From assembly GCF_016106015.1 (NCBI RefSeq), contig NZ_JACADQ010000004.1, forward strand, positions 1-61,790: a stretch of 61,790 nucleotides of DNA. The letters are read 5' to 3'. Of this stretch, positions 45,608-54,663 are shown piece after piece; position 1 is the first letter of the stretch; every line of letters starts with the position of its first letter. The stretch comes from Neoroseomonas rubea. Its GTDB lineage: Bacteria; Pseudomonadota; Alphaproteobacteria; Acetobacterales; Acetobacteraceae. Made by a program: the position numbers and the translations under genes. The notes under the pieces were generated by a model. That model was not told the DNA's origin. It saw only the letters and a program-made list of their open reading frames with translations, and made no database searches.

Positions 45608-46450
45608 TCAGGCTCCCGGAAGACGCATGGAGGAAAAGCGCGTGTCGAGATGTTCGATCTCGAGGAAGCCCATATCGGTCCCGAACGCCTTGTAGATCGG
45701 GAAGATCTTGAGCGGCCCGAGCGTCGCGGCGCTTTCGAGCGGCCCGATGAAGCCGCAATCGGCATCGGCGAAATGCGGCTGGCGCATCCAATGGGCGAGC
45801 TGCAGCGCGGTGAGCGCATGGAAGCCGCTGTGCGGGTTCAGCGCGCGGCGGAATTCGGTGCGGCCGAGCCGCAGGAAGGGCTCGTCCGGCAGTGCATCCC
45901 GCCAGCGCGCGATCACCCCGGGGCGGAGATCCCCGTCGATCCAGGTCTTGAGCGTCGGCCCGCCCGCGTTCCACTCGAAGCGGTTCGGCATGAGCATTCG
46001 GCGCGGACCGAATGCGTCCTGGAACGCCATGATCTTGGCGACGAAGCCGGGATCCGCGACGCGCAGGTCATCCTCGGAAAAGCAGAACAGGTCGTAGGCG
46101 TTGCGCGCTTCGGCGAAGAGTCGGCGCGTGGCGAAGCCGAGCATGCGCGGGTTGTCCACCTGCACGCGCACATGGCGCACGCCGCGGGCCTTCGCATGCT
46201 CCTCGTCCAGCAGATGGTCGGTCCCGTTGGTCAGCACGCAGATGTCGAGCCCGTCGACGCTGCCACGCAGCCTTTCGAAGCGCTTGTGCTCGATGTTGAT
46301 CGCCGTCGTCGCGCCGAAGATGCCGCGCCAGGAATCGATCACCTGCCGCAGCACCGCCGCGCGCTGGTCGCGCCGATGCGCATCCGTGGAGGAATGGGTC
46401 GACCCCTCCTCCGCCCTGTAGAAGTGGACGATGGCGAGCAGGACGCGCAT
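45608..46450 (-). CDS. Unknown protein with glycosyltransferase-like features
   Basis: I do not recognise a named family. The protein is 280 aa, cytoplasmic, with a Rossmann-like start (MRVLLAIVHFYRA) and an acidic SEDDLRV motif near residue 126. FGPRRMLMPNRFEWNAGGPTL and RALNPHSGFHALTALQLAH follow. The first strands and the acidic motif suggest a GT-A type fold, but this is weak. The start overlaps the GGT copy 3 stop by 1 bp (TGATG) and it ends 2 bp before the amidohydrolase start, so it belongs to a three-gene operon. Confidence 0.7.
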   Translation of the reverse strand: MRVLLAIVHFYRAEEGSTHSSTDAHRRDQRAAVLRQVIDSWRGIFGATTAINIEHKRFERLRGSVDGLDICVLTNGTDHLLDEEHAKARGVRHVRVQVDNPRMLGFATRRLFAEARNAYDLFCFSEDDLRVADPGFVAKIMAFQDAFGPRRMLMPNRFEWNAGGPTLKTWIDGDLRPGVIARWRDALPDEPFLRLGRTEFRRALNPHSGFHALTALQLAHWMRQPHFADADCGFIGPLESAATLGPLKIFPIYKAFGTDMGFLEIEHLDTRFSSMRLPGA

Positions 46451-48288
46451 CAGCGACCTACCGCGTAGCCCTGCATGCCGCGCGGATTGGCGCCGGCGCG
46501 GATGGTGCCGTCGGGCTCGATCCGCGCGCCGGTCAGCCGCCCTTCCGACCATTCGCCGCCCATCTCCGCGACATGGCCGCGGGCGAGGAGCGCGTCCAGC
46601 ACCTCCGGCGCGTAGCGGCCCTCGATCACTACCTTCCCGGGCTTCGCGCCGCGCGGCCAGAAGCTGCTGATCCAGTGCTCGGAATGGAAGGAGGGCAGGT
46701 CGATCGCCTGCTGGATGTTCATCCCGTGATGAATCATGCGCAGCAGCATGATGGGCTGCCACTGGTCCTGCTGCTCGCCCCCCGGCGTGCCGAAGCTCAG
46801 CCACGGCTTGCCGTTCCGCAGTACCATCGAGGGCGAGAGCGTCGTGCGCGGCCGCTTGCCCGGCGCAAGACCGTTCGGCAGCGACCCGTCCAGCCAGAAC
46901 ATCTGGCAGCGGCTGCCCAGGCAGAAGCCGAGCTCCGGAATGGCCGGGGAGGATTGCAGCCAGCCGGCGGACGGCGTCGCGCTCACCATGTTCCCGTGCC
47001 GGTCGATGACATCGACATGGCAGGTGTCGCCGCCCGAGGCGCCGAGGCGCGAGACGGTCGGCTCGCCGGACCCCGCCGCCGCGGCGAGCTCCTGCGCCCG
47101 GCGGATCGCCGCGGCATAGTCGGTGCGCGGCGTGCGGCCGTCCGGCGAACCGGGGCGGAAATCCATCGAGGCGCGCTCGCTGATCAGCCCGCGTCGAGCC
47201 TCGGTGTAGGCCGGCGAGAGCAGCGTCGCCATCGGCACGTCCACGAAGTCCGGGTCGCCGTAGAAGGCTTCCCGGTCCGCGAAGGCCAGCTTCTGCGCTT
47301 CCACCACATGGTGGACGAAGTCGGCGCCGACCGGGTCCATCGCGCCGATATCGAAGCCGGCCAGCAGCGCCAGCGTCTGCAGCATCGCCGGTCCCTGGCT
47401 CCAGGCGCCGCACTTCAGCACCGTGTGGCCGCGATAGTCGAAGGCGAGCGGCGCCTCGACGGGCGCGGACCAGCGCGCCATATCATCGGCCGTGATCACG
47501 CCGCGATGGCGTCGGCCTGAGGTGTCCATCGCCTCGGTCGCGGCGGCGAAGCGGCCGATTGCCTCGGCGACGAAGCCGCGATACCAGGCGTCCCGCGCCG
47601 CATCGACCTGCCGTTCGCGGCTGCCGCCGGCGGCCTCGGCTTCCCGCACCACGCGTTCGTAGGTGTCGGCCAGCGTCGGGTTGGCATAGAGCCCGTTCGG
47701 CTCCGGCCCGCCATTGCGCAGCCACAGCGCCGCCGATGTTGCCCATTCGCTCTCGAACAGCGGCCGGACGCTCTCGATCGTCGCGCGGATGCGCGGGACC
47801 ATCGGCGCGCCGTGCCGGGCATAGCCGATGGCATAGGCCAGCACGTCGCGCACCGACCAGGTGCCATGGTCGCGCAGCATCAGCATCCAGGCGTCGAAGG
47901 CGCCTGGCACCGGCGTCGCGAGCAGCCCCGTGCCCGGCATGATCTCATGGCCGTGGGCGCCCATATGCTCGACCGTCAGCCCGGCCGGGGCCGGCCCCTG
48001 GCCGCAGATCACCTGCTGCGCGCCGCTGCACGCGCTGTGCAGGATGATGGGGCAGTCGCCGCCCGGCCCGTTCAGGTGCGGCTCGACGATCTGCAGCGTG
48101 AAGCCGGCCGCCGCCGCCGCGTCGAAGGCGTTGCCGCCGCGTTCCAGCACCGCCATGCCGACCTGGCTCGCGAGCCAGTGGGTGGAGGCGACGGCGCCGA
48201 AGGTGCCGATGATCTCGGGGCGGGTGGTGAACATGCTGGGCGGTTCCTTGGCGGGAAAGCCGATCATTTCCGGCGAGACGGCGGACAT
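46450..48288 (-). CDS. Gamma-glutamyltransferase family protein, divergent (GGT copy 3)
   Basis: This GGT-fold Ntn-hydrolase is 612 aa, without a clear signal peptide. The predicted nucleophile is Thr422 in GGDTCHVDVIDRHG, and the C-terminal SFGTPGGEQQDQW matches the oxyanion region. The segment with the Arg of classical GGTs reads GQGPAPAGLT, so that Arg is absent. Substrate recognition must differ, and it may be an acylase acting on another amide. It heads a three-gene operon with the unknown gene and the amidohydrolase, and is divergent from phnN. Confidence 0.83.
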   Translation of the reverse strand: MSAVSPEMIGFPAKEPPSMFTTRPEIIGTFGAVASTHWLASQVGMAVLERGGNAFDAAAAAGFTLQIVEPHLNGPGGDCPIILHSACSGAQQVICGQGPAPAGLTVEHMGAHGHEIMPGTGLLATPVPGAFDAWMLMLRDHGTWSVRDVLAYAIGYARHGAPMVPRIRATIESVRPLFESEWATSAALWLRNGGPEPNGLYANPTLADTYERVVREAEAAGGSRERQVDAARDAWYRGFVAEAIGRFAAATEAMDTSGRRHRGVITADDMARWSAPVEAPLAFDYRGHTVLKCGAWSQGPAMLQTLALLAGFDIGAMDPVGADFVHHVVEAQKLAFADREAFYGDPDFVDVPMATLLSPAYTEARRGLISERASMDFRPGSPDGRTPRTDYAAAIRRAQELAAAAGSGEPTVSRLGASGGDTCHVDVIDRHGNMVSATPSAGWLQSSPAIPELGFCLGSRCQMFWLDGSLPNGLAPGKRPRTTLSPSMVLRNGKPWLSFGTPGGEQQDQWQPIMLLRMIHHGMNIQQAIDLPSFHSEHWISSFWPRGAKPGKVVIEGRYAPEVLDALLARGHVAEMGGEWSEGRLTGARIEPDGTIRAGANPRGMQGYAVGR

Positions 48289-48365
48289 CTCAGCGCTTCC
48301 TCGGTCTTGCGCGGATGTTCGTCGCGCAGCAAACCGGGGCCGTCAATCCTGCGGGGGCGAAGGGC

Positions 48366-48917
48366 ATGCTGGTGGCGGTGGTCGGGCCATCCGGCGCGGG
48401 CAAGGACACGCTGATGGGCCTCGCACGTGCACGCCTGGAAGGCGATCCGCGCTTCCGCTTCGTCCGGCGCGCCATCACGCGCCCCGCCGAGGCGGGCGGG
48501 GAGACACACCATGCGCTGAGCGTGCACGAGTTCGAGGCGGCACGGGAGGCCGGCGCCTTCGCGCTCTGGTGGAACGTCCATGGCCTGCTCTACGGCATCC
48601 CGCGCGACATCGAGGCGGATGTGGCGGCGCGGCGGGTCGTGGTGGCGAACCTTTCGCGCGGCGTGCTGGCGGAGGCCGCGTCCCGCTACCGGATGCGCGT
48701 GTTGGTGATCACCGCGCCGACCCCTGTACTAGCCGCGCGGCTCGCGGCGCGCGGGCGGGAGACGACGGAGGACATCACCGCGCGCCTCGCCCGGGAGATG
48801 TCGCTCGCCCCTGGCCTCGACATCGCGACGGTGATGAACGACGCGACGCCGGAGGAAGGGGCCGCGCGCGTGCTGGCGACGCTCACCCGCGCAGCGGAAG
48901 ACGCTCTGCGATCGTGA
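48366..48917 (+). CDS. phnN: Ribose 1,5-bisphosphate phosphokinase
   Basis: PhnN converts ribose 1,5-bisphosphate to PRPP, the last step of the C-P lyase pathway. The P-loop is GPSGAGKDT near the N terminus, with the family FVRRAITRPAEAGGETH and the C-terminal NDATPEEGAAR. Starting at the ATG at 48366 (MLVAVVGPSG) gives 183 aa, the E. coli length, with GGGGGCGAAGGG upstream. A frame beginning at 48315 would add 17 residues without similarity. It points toward the phn operon and its end overlaps the end of the 2H-phosphoesterase gene by 35 bp. Confidence 0.9.
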   Translation: MLVAVVGPSGAGKDTLMGLARARLEGDPRFRFVRRAITRPAEAGGETHHALSVHEFEAAREAGAFALWWNVHGLLYGIPRDIEADVAARRVVVANLSRGVLAEAASRYRMRVLVITAPTPVLAARLAARGRETTEDITARLAREMSLAPGLDIATVMNDATPEEGAARVLATLTRAAEDALRS

Positions 48918-49563
48918 AGGGCGTGCCGGGGGCGGGCTGGACGAAAAGGCTGATTGCGGTGACACGCCGCGCATGGCCGGGCGCCCCGCCCAGGGCCTCG
49001 GTCACCGCCGGCAGCACCACGGCCTTCTCGGCCGCGGCAAGGCGGCGCGAGAGCGTCACGTGGAAGCGCCATTCCTCGAACACGTAAGGGTAGCCCCAGC
49101 GCATCAGATGCGCGCGCTGCGTCGCGGACAGGCGCTCGGGGCGGCGGCGTGCGATCTCGGCGTCCGTCGCCGGGGCGCGGTGCTCGTCCAGCGCTTCCAC
49201 GCAGGCATCGGCGAAGGCATGCAGGGCGGGGCAGGGGGCGGTCTCGCGCAGCGCGAGGAAGCCGTCCAGGTCGAAGACCGCGAGCGGCGGCAGGTCGAAG
49301 GGCACGATGCGCGCGGCAATGGCCGCGGTCGCGTCGCGCGCGGCGGCGTAGCCGGACGCCAGCCGGAAGGGCGGCTTCAGCGTCGCGTGCAGCCCGTAGC
49401 CGCGCGGATCGGCGGTGAGCTCCGCGATGTCGAGGCCGGGCAGGACGGGCTGGCCCAGAGTGTCACCGGTCGCCGCGTCCCGGCCGAGCCAGGCGCTGCC
49501 CCGCGCGTGCAGCGGGTCGTCCTCCTCCGGCGCCCAGTAGAGCGCGATGCGCCAGGGCGTCAT
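48883..49563 (-). CDS. DUF1045 2H-phosphoesterase-like protein of the phosphonate cluster
   Basis: This 226-aa protein belongs to the DUF1045 family often found in phn operons. It has the two HxT motifs of 2H phosphoesterases, GLHATLKPPF (His59, Thr61) and FHVTLSR (His168, Thr170), so it may hydrolyse cyclic or 2',3'-type phosphodiesters. The C-P lyase route makes 5-phosphoribosyl 1,2-cyclic phosphate, normally opened by PhnP, and no PhnP is seen in this window. I infer it may fill that step. It overlaps the PhnM start by 4 bp, so it is the last gene of the phn operon and is co-translated with PhnM. Confidence 0.85.
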   Translation of the reverse strand: MTPWRIALYWAPEEDDPLHARGSAWLGRDAATGDTLGQPVLPGLDIAELTADPRGYGLHATLKPPFRLASGYAAARDATAAIAARIVPFDLPPLAVFDLDGFLALRETAPCPALHAFADACVEALDEHRAPATDAEIARRRPERLSATQRAHLMRWGYPYVFEEWRFHVTLSRRLAAAEKAVVLPAVTEALGGAPGHARRVTAISLFVQPAPGTPFTIAERLPLRG

Positions 49564-50702
49564 GCGACGCGACGGCCCTCGCGCCAGACGCGGCGCACCA
49601 CCGGGATGCCGTGCGCGGCGCCGACCTGGGCGAGGTCCGCCCGAAGCCCCGGTGCGAGCCGGCCGCGATCCTCGAGCCCGCACATGCGCGCCGGGCGGTC
49701 CGTGATCATGGCCACGGCGGCGGGCAGCGTGATGCCGGTCTCCTCCACCGTGCGCCAGGCGGCCTCGATCATGGAGGCCGGCACATAGTCGGAGGCGAAG
49801 GCATCCGCCGCCCCTGCGCGCACCAGGTCGGCGGCGGCGACATTGCCCGAATGGCTGCCGCCGCGGACGATGTTGGGCGCGCCGGCGATCACCTCGACCC
49901 CGGCATCGCGCGCGGCCTCGGCGGCCACCATGGTGACCGGGAATTCGCTGATGCGGATGCCGTCGGCGAGGTTGCGACGCACCTCCTCCGCCGTCTCGTC
50001 GTCGTGCGAGGCGATCGGCAGGTCGCGATGGCGGATGCGGTCGAGCAGCCAGGCGCGCTGCGGCTCCCGCAGCCGTGCGCGCTGGTCAAGCAGGAAGGCG
50101 ATGCGGGCTTCCACCTGCTCCACCGTCATCTGCGTCTGCTTGCGGCGCATCGCGACATAGCGCGGGATGTCGCGGTACTGGCCGACCCCTGGCGAATGAT
50201 CCATCAGGCTCACCATCCGCACGCGCGGATGGTCGGAGACGGGCTCCATGGCGGGTTTCATGTCGGCCGCCGGCAATTCGCAGCGCAGATGGAGGAAATG
50301 CTCGCTGCGCAGCAGGCCGGTGTCGGCCAGCGCATCGAGGTCCGCCACGCCGTCGAGGAAGGTCTGGCCCCGGCCCTGGTCGAAGCCGAGGTCGCCGAGG
50401 CAGAGCGCGTCCAGCACCGTCGTCACGCCCGCCGCCGCGCATTGCGCGTCATGCGCGATCATCGCCGAGCGCGACGGCCAGCGCGCATTCTGGCGCGGCT
50501 GGACCTGGCGCTCGAGATTGTCCGTGTGCACGTCCACCACGCCGGGGATCAGGTGATCGCCTTCGAGGTCGCGCGCGGAGGCGACATGGCTGCGGCCGGG
50601 CTGCACCTCGGCGATGCGCCCCTCGCGGATCACGATCGTCCCGTGCAGCACCTCCCCGGGCAGGACGAGGAGGGCGTTGGTCAGGATGGTCTCGGCGGTC
50701 AT
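49560..50702 (-). CDS. phnM: PhnM (ribose-1-methylphosphonate triphosphate diphosphatase)
   Basis: PhnM splits pyrophosphate from alpha-D-ribose 1-methylphosphonate 5-triphosphate during phosphonate breakdown. The amidohydrolase-fold protein is 380 aa (E. coli 378). Metal and active-site segments are VDVHTDNLERQVQPR near the N terminus, SHDDETAEEVRRN in the middle and GAPNIVRGGSHSG before the C-terminal FASDYVPAS. It overlaps PhnL's stop by 4 bp and the DUF1045 start by 4 bp. A second PhnM-like gene lies at 55943. Confidence 0.93.
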   Translation of the reverse strand: MTAETILTNALLVLPGEVLHGTIVIREGRIAEVQPGRSHVASARDLEGDHLIPGVVDVHTDNLERQVQPRQNARWPSRSAMIAHDAQCAAAGVTTVLDALCLGDLGFDQGRGQTFLDGVADLDALADTGLLRSEHFLHLRCELPAADMKPAMEPVSDHPRVRMVSLMDHSPGVGQYRDIPRYVAMRRKQTQMTVEQVEARIAFLLDQRARLREPQRAWLLDRIRHRDLPIASHDDETAEEVRRNLADGIRISEFPVTMVAAEAARDAGVEVIAGAPNIVRGGSHSGNVAAADLVRAGAADAFASDYVPASMIEAAWRTVEETGITLPAAVAMITDRPARMCGLEDRGRLAPGLRADLAQVGAAHGIPVVRRVWREGRRVA

Positions 50703-51397
50703 GCGGCGTCCTGCTGGGGGAGCACGTCGAAGAGGCGGTCGGCCACGGCCTCGCGCACCTCGGCATCGTGGAAGATGCCGACGATGGCGGCGCCGGCCTG
50801 CTTGGCCTCGTTGATCATGGCGATGACGATGGCGCGGTTGGCGCCATCGAGGCTGGCGGTGGGTTCGTCGAGGAGCAACACCGGATAGCCCGGCGCGAAG
50901 CCGCGCGCCAGGTTCACCCGCTGCTGCTCCCCGCCCGAGAATGTGGCGGGCGGCAGCCCGTGCAGCCGTTCGGGCAGGTTCAGCCGATGCAGCAGCGCCG
51001 AGGCGCGCGCGGCCGCTTCGGCCTTCGGCACGCCGCGGGCGATCATCGGCTCGGCGACGATGTCGCGCGTCGCCACGCGCGGGATCACGCGCAGGAACTG
51101 GGAGACATAGCCGATCGTCTCCCGCCGCGCCGCGATGACGCTGCGGGGGTCGGCGGTGGCGAGGTCGATCTCCGCCCCGCCATGGCGCAGCAGGATGCGC
51201 CCCGCACCCGCGCCGTAATTGCCATAGAGGCAGCGCATCAGCGTGGATTTTCCCGCGCCCGACGGCCCCCAGAGTGCCACGCACTCCCCCGGATGGACGG
51301 CAAGGTCGACGCCGCCAAGGACTGGGATGCGCGTGCCGCCCTGGAGGTGCAGCGTGAAGGCCTTCGCGAGGCCCTCGGTGCGGAGCAGCGGGCTCAT
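50699..51397 (-). CDS. phnL: PhnL, ATP-binding component of the C-P lyase system
   Basis: This ABC-type ATPase subunit is 232 aa (E. coli 226). Walker A GPSGAGKST is near residue 44, the signature SGGEQQRVNLARG is typical of PhnL, and Walker B is VLLLDEPTASLD. PhnL joins PhnK and the GHIJ core and is thought to couple ATP use to phosphonate activation. It is not a membrane importer ATPase despite the fold. The ATGA overlaps on both sides place it in the middle of the operon. Confidence 0.93.
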   Translation of the reverse strand: MSPLLRTEGLAKAFTLHLQGGTRIPVLGGVDLAVHPGECVALWGPSGAGKSTLMRCLYGNYGAGAGRILLRHGGAEIDLATADPRSVIAARRETIGYVSQFLRVIPRVATRDIVAEPMIARGVPKAEAAARASALLHRLNLPERLHGLPPATFSGGEQQRVNLARGFAPGYPVLLLDEPTASLDGANRAIVIAMINEAKQAGAAIVGIFHDAEVREAVADRLFDVLPQQDAA

Positions 51398-52152
51398 GCC
51401 GCGAGCACCGAGGAGACGAGCAACTGCGTGTAGGGATGCTGCGGATCGTCCAGCACGCGATCGGTCAGCCCCTGTTCGACGACGCGCCCGCGGCGCATCA
51501 CGAGGATGCGGTCGGCGAGCAGCCGGGCGGCGGCGATGTCGTGCGTGACGATCAGCACCGACAGCCCCAGTTCGCGCGACAGGCCGCGGATCAGGTCGAG
51601 CAGGCGCGCCTGCACCGAGACGTCGAGCCCGCCCGTGGGTTCGTCCATGAACACCAGGCGCGGGCGCGTCACCAGCGTGCGCGCGATCTGCAGCCGCTGC
51701 TGCATGCCGCCCGAGAAGGTGCGTGGCAGGTCGTCGATCCGCGCCGCGTCCACCTCCACCTTGGCCAGCCACTCCAGTGCCTGGGCGCGGATATTGCCGT
51801 AGTGGCGCGCGCCCACGGCCATCAGCCGCTCGCCGACATTGCCGCCGGCCGAGACGTTGAGACGCAGCCCATCGCGCGGGTTCTGGTGGACGAAGCCCCA
51901 ATCGGTGCGCATCAGGCGGCGGCGCGCGGCCTCGCCCATCGCGTGGACATCCTGGCCGAGCCAACGCACCGTCCCGGCATCGGGGGCCATCTGGCCCGAC
52001 AGCACGCGCAGCAGCGTGGTCTTTCCCGACCCGCTCTCGCCGACGATGGCGACGACCTCGCCCTCGGCGACGCCGATCGCGACATCCACCAGGGCGGGGA
52101 TGGCGCCGAAATGAAGGTCCAGCCCCTCGGCCGTAAGCAGCGCGCCCGTCAT
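51394..52152 (-). CDS. phnK: PhnK, ATP-binding component of the C-P lyase complex
   Basis: This ABC ATPase of 252 aa, the same length as E. coli PhnK, binds the C-P lyase core. Walker A GESGSGKTT is at about residues 38-46 and the signature is FSGGMQQRLQIARTL. The QNPRDGLRLNVSAGGNVGE segment after the Q-loop is a PhnK hallmark. Walker B is LVFMDEPTGGLD. It overlaps PhnJ and PhnL by 4 bp each, which keeps stoichiometry linked to the core. Confidence 0.94.
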   Translation of the reverse strand: MTGALLTAEGLDLHFGAIPALVDVAIGVAEGEVVAIVGESGSGKTTLLRVLSGQMAPDAGTVRWLGQDVHAMGEAARRRLMRTDWGFVHQNPRDGLRLNVSAGGNVGERLMAVGARHYGNIRAQALEWLAKVEVDAARIDDLPRTFSGGMQQRLQIARTLVTRPRLVFMDEPTGGLDVSVQARLLDLIRGLSRELGLSVLIVTHDIAAARLLADRILVMRRGRVVEQGLTDRVLDDPQHPYTQLLVSSVLAA

Positions 52153-53003
52153 GCCACCCCCTTCTGCGCGGCAACGCGCGTGCCGCAGTAATCGGTGTCC
52201 GAGCAGACGAAGACCCGCCCGCCGCGATCGTCGGTGATCACCTCGTCCAGGTAGCTTTCGCGCGAGCCGCACAGCGCGCAGGCCTGCGGCGCGCGGATCG
52301 GGCGGAAGGGATGGTCCTCGAAGTCGAGGCTGCGGACCTCCGTGTAGGGCGGGATCGCGTAGATGCGCTTCTCCCGCCCCGCGCCGAACAACTGCAGCGC
52401 GGCCATGCGGTGCATCTTCGGATTGTCGAAGGCCGGGATGGGGGAGGGGGACATGAGGTAGCGCCCGTTCACCATCACCGGATAGTCGTAGGCCTTGGCG
52501 ATGTGGCCGAGCCGCGCAATGTCCTCATAGAGCCGCACATGCATTAGCCCGTAATCGGCCAGCGCATGCAGGCGCTTGGTCTCGGCGCGGCGTGGCTCGA
52601 GCTTCGAAAGCGGCTCGGGCTGCGGCACCTGGTAGACAAGTATCTGGTCCTCCCGCAGCGCCGCTTCGGGGATGCGGTGGCGCGTCTGGATGATCGTCGC
52701 CTCCTCCGTCCGCTCCGTCGTCGCCACGCCGGCGACGCGGGTGAAGAAGCGACGGATGGAGATGGCGTTGGTCGTGTCGTCCGCGCCCTGGTCGATGACC
52801 TTCAGCGTGTCCGCAGGGCCGAGGATCGCCGCCGTCACCTGGATCCCGCCGGTGCCCCAGCCATAGGGCAGCGGCATCTCCCGCGCGCCGAAGGGGATCT
52901 GGTGGCCCGGGACGGCGACGGCCTTGAGGATGGTGCGGCGGAGCATGCGCTTCGTCGCCTCGTCCAGATAGGCGAAGTTGTATCCTGCCAGGGGGGCGTT
53001 CAT
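52149..53003 (-). CDS. phnJ: PhnJ, radical-SAM C-P lyase catalytic subunit
   Basis: PhnJ cleaves the carbon-phosphorus bond of ribose-1-phosphonate 5-phosphate using SAM and a [4Fe-4S] cluster. It is 284 aa. The Cys pattern C242-x2-C245, C267, C273 (ACALCGSRES, VFVCSDTDYCG) matches the spacing of E. coli PhnJ, so the cluster ligands are intact. LPYGWGTGGIQVT and IPPYTEVRSLDFEDHPF are family segments. It begins at the ATG at 53003, overlapping the PhnI stop, and should form the G2H2I2J2 core with its neighbours. Confidence 0.95.
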   Translation of the reverse strand: MNAPLAGYNFAYLDEATKRMLRRTILKAVAVPGHQIPFGAREMPLPYGWGTGGIQVTAAILGPADTLKVIDQGADDTTNAISIRRFFTRVAGVATTERTEEATIIQTRHRIPEAALREDQILVYQVPQPEPLSKLEPRRAETKRLHALADYGLMHVRLYEDIARLGHIAKAYDYPVMVNGRYLMSPSPIPAFDNPKMHRMAALQLFGAGREKRIYAIPPYTEVRSLDFEDHPFRPIRAPQACALCGSRESYLDEVITDDRGGRVFVCSDTDYCGTRVAAQKGVA

Positions 53004-54088
53004 TCGGCGGCCTCGGCCATGCTGTCGCGGGCGAGCGCGGCGCGGATGGTGCGCAGATTCTCGAGCTCCGACTGGAAATCGACATAGTGCGGCAGCTTCA
53101 GGTGCTCGACGAAGCCGGTCGCCTCGATGTTGTCGGAGTGATACAGCACGAATTCCTGGTCCTGCGCCGGCGCAGTCACGTCCTCCCCCAGTTCGGCGGA
53201 GCGCAGCGCGCGGTCGACCAGCGCCATCGACATGGCGCGCCGCTCCCCATGCCCGAACACCAGCCCGTAGCCGCGGGTGAATTGCGGCGGCTCCGTCCGG
53301 CTGCCCTTGAACTGGTTGACCATCTGGCATTCGGTGATGCCGATCTCGCCGATCTCGATCGGGAAGCCGAGCTCGGGCGGCGTGAATTCCACCGTGACGT
53401 GGCCGACGCGGATCTCGCCGACGAAGGGATGGTTGCCGCCATAGCCGCGCTGCGTCGAATAGCCGAGGGCGAGCACAAAGCCCTCATCCCCGCGCGCGAG
53501 ATTCTGCAGCCGCACGTCGCGCGGGGCCGGGAAGGTGAGGGGCTGGCGCGTCAGGTCGCCAGGCTCGCCGGGTTCCGCCGCCTCGCGCTGCATCAGCCCC
53601 TCGCGCGCCAGGAGTTCGGTCACGCGCGGCGTGGGCGCGACCGGCGCCGCGGCTTCCGGGGCGGCTGGCGGCGGCGCGCCCTCCGCGGCCAGCGCGAAAT
53701 CGAGCAGCCGGTGCGTGTAGTCGAAGGTCGGCCCCAGCACCTGGCCGCCGGGGAGGTCCTTGTAGGTGGCGCTGATCCGCCGGCGCAGCCGCATCGCGCC
53801 CGTGTCCAGCGGTTCGCTCGCGCCGAAGCGCGGCAGCGTGGTGCGGTAGGCGCGGAGCAGGAAGGCGGCCTCGATCAGATCCCCCTTCGCCTGCTTGATC
53901 GCGAGCGCAGCGAGGAACCGGTCATGGCACGATCCTTCCGCCATCACGCGATCCACCGCGAGACCCATCTGCTGCTCGATCTGCGCGACGGTGAGTTCCG
54001 GCACGGCCGGGTCGCCGCGCCGCGTCTCGTCGAGCCAGGCATGGGCGGCGGAGATCGCGCGCTCGCCCCCCTTCACCGCGACATACAT
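53000..54088 (-). CDS. phnI: PhnI, C-P lyase core subunit
   Basis: PhnI catalyses transfer of the phosphonate to the ribose of ATP, displacing adenine, together with PhnG, PhnH and PhnL. It is 362 aa (E. coli 354). Family segments are MYVAVKGGERAI at the start, SCHDRFLAALAIKQAKGDL near 53-71, ALGYSTQRGYGGNHPF near 206-221 and FKGSRTEPPQFTRGYGLVFG. A Pro/Ala-rich insert around 135-150 is a local extra. It starts 3 bp after the PhnH stop. Confidence 0.94.
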   Translation of the reverse strand: MYVAVKGGERAISAAHAWLDETRRGDPAVPELTVAQIEQQMGLAVDRVMAEGSCHDRFLAALAIKQAKGDLIEAAFLLRAYRTTLPRFGASEPLDTGAMRLRRRISATYKDLPGGQVLGPTFDYTHRLLDFALAAEGAPPPAAPEAAAPVAPTPRVTELLAREGLMQREAAEPGEPGDLTRQPLTFPAPRDVRLQNLARGDEGFVLALGYSTQRGYGGNHPFVGEIRVGHVTVEFTPPELGFPIEIGEIGITECQMVNQFKGSRTEPPQFTRGYGLVFGHGERRAMSMALVDRALRSAELGEDVTAPAQDQEFVLYHSDNIEATGFVEHLKLPHYVDFQSELENLRTIRAALARDSMAEAAE

Positions 54089-54091
54089 GGA

Positions 54092-54661
54092 TCAGCCCTC
54101 CGCGATCGCGACGGTACGCGGCAGGGCGGCGAGCCGGTCCCACGCGCACAGGATGACATCGACGCCGCGAGGAAACAGCGCGCGGTTTGCCGCCCAGGCC
54201 GCGACGAAGCCATCCGGCAGGCCACGCACCAGCAGGCGGTGCTCATGCTCGATCCCCGGGCCCGTCAGGCGCAGGCCGGTTCCTTCTTCGATGGCCTCGA
54301 CCTGGATCAGCAGCGTCGCACCGCGCTCGGGTTCTTCCTCCGTTCCCGCATCCAGCGCGGCAAGCGTGGGCGGCGCGCCCGTGGCCAGCACGAAGGCAGC
54401 GTCGCGTGGCGTCGTCGCGACTGGCGCGCCGGCATGAAAGCGCAGCCAGGCATCCGCATCGGCGCCGGCGTCGTGCCACACCGGCGTTGCGGCATCGGCG
54501 AGGCTCAGCAGCACGGCCGCTGATGCCCGCATCAGCGGCGCAGGGGGTGCGAGGCCCGGGCCCGCAAGCTGCACGCGGCCCGGGCGGCTCATCGCGTCCA
54601 GCACGGCGCGGAAGGCTGCCTGAGCGTGGAGGACCGGATCGGCGAAACCTGGCGTCAGCAT
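54092..54661 (-). CDS. phnH: PhnH, C-P lyase core subunit
   Basis: PhnH is a structural subunit of the C-P lyase core with a PLP-transferase-like fold but no PLP. It is 189 aa (E. coli 194). The opening PGFADPVLHAQAAFRAVLDAM and the middle segment RFHAGAPVAT followed by ALDAGTEEEPERG are typical, as is the late LFPRGVDVILCAWDRLAALPR. It lies 2 bp after the PhnG stop and 3 bp before PhnI, the normal G-H-I order. Confidence 0.92.
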   Translation of the reverse strand: MLTPGFADPVLHAQAAFRAVLDAMSRPGRVQLAGPGLAPPAPLMRASAAVLLSLADAATPVWHDAGADADAWLRFHAGAPVATTPRDAAFVLATGAPPTLAALDAGTEEEPERGATLLIQVEAIEEGTGLRLTGPGIEHEHRLLVRGLPDGFVAAWAANRALFPRGVDVILCAWDRLAALPRTVAIAEG

Positions 54662-54663
54662 CG

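Noticed and set aside
46451-47413. Upstream extension of the 280-aa unknown gene
   Set aside because: It lies inside GGT copy 3 in another frame and is Arg/Ala/Gly-rich; the start at 46450 overlaps the GGT stop by 1 bp.
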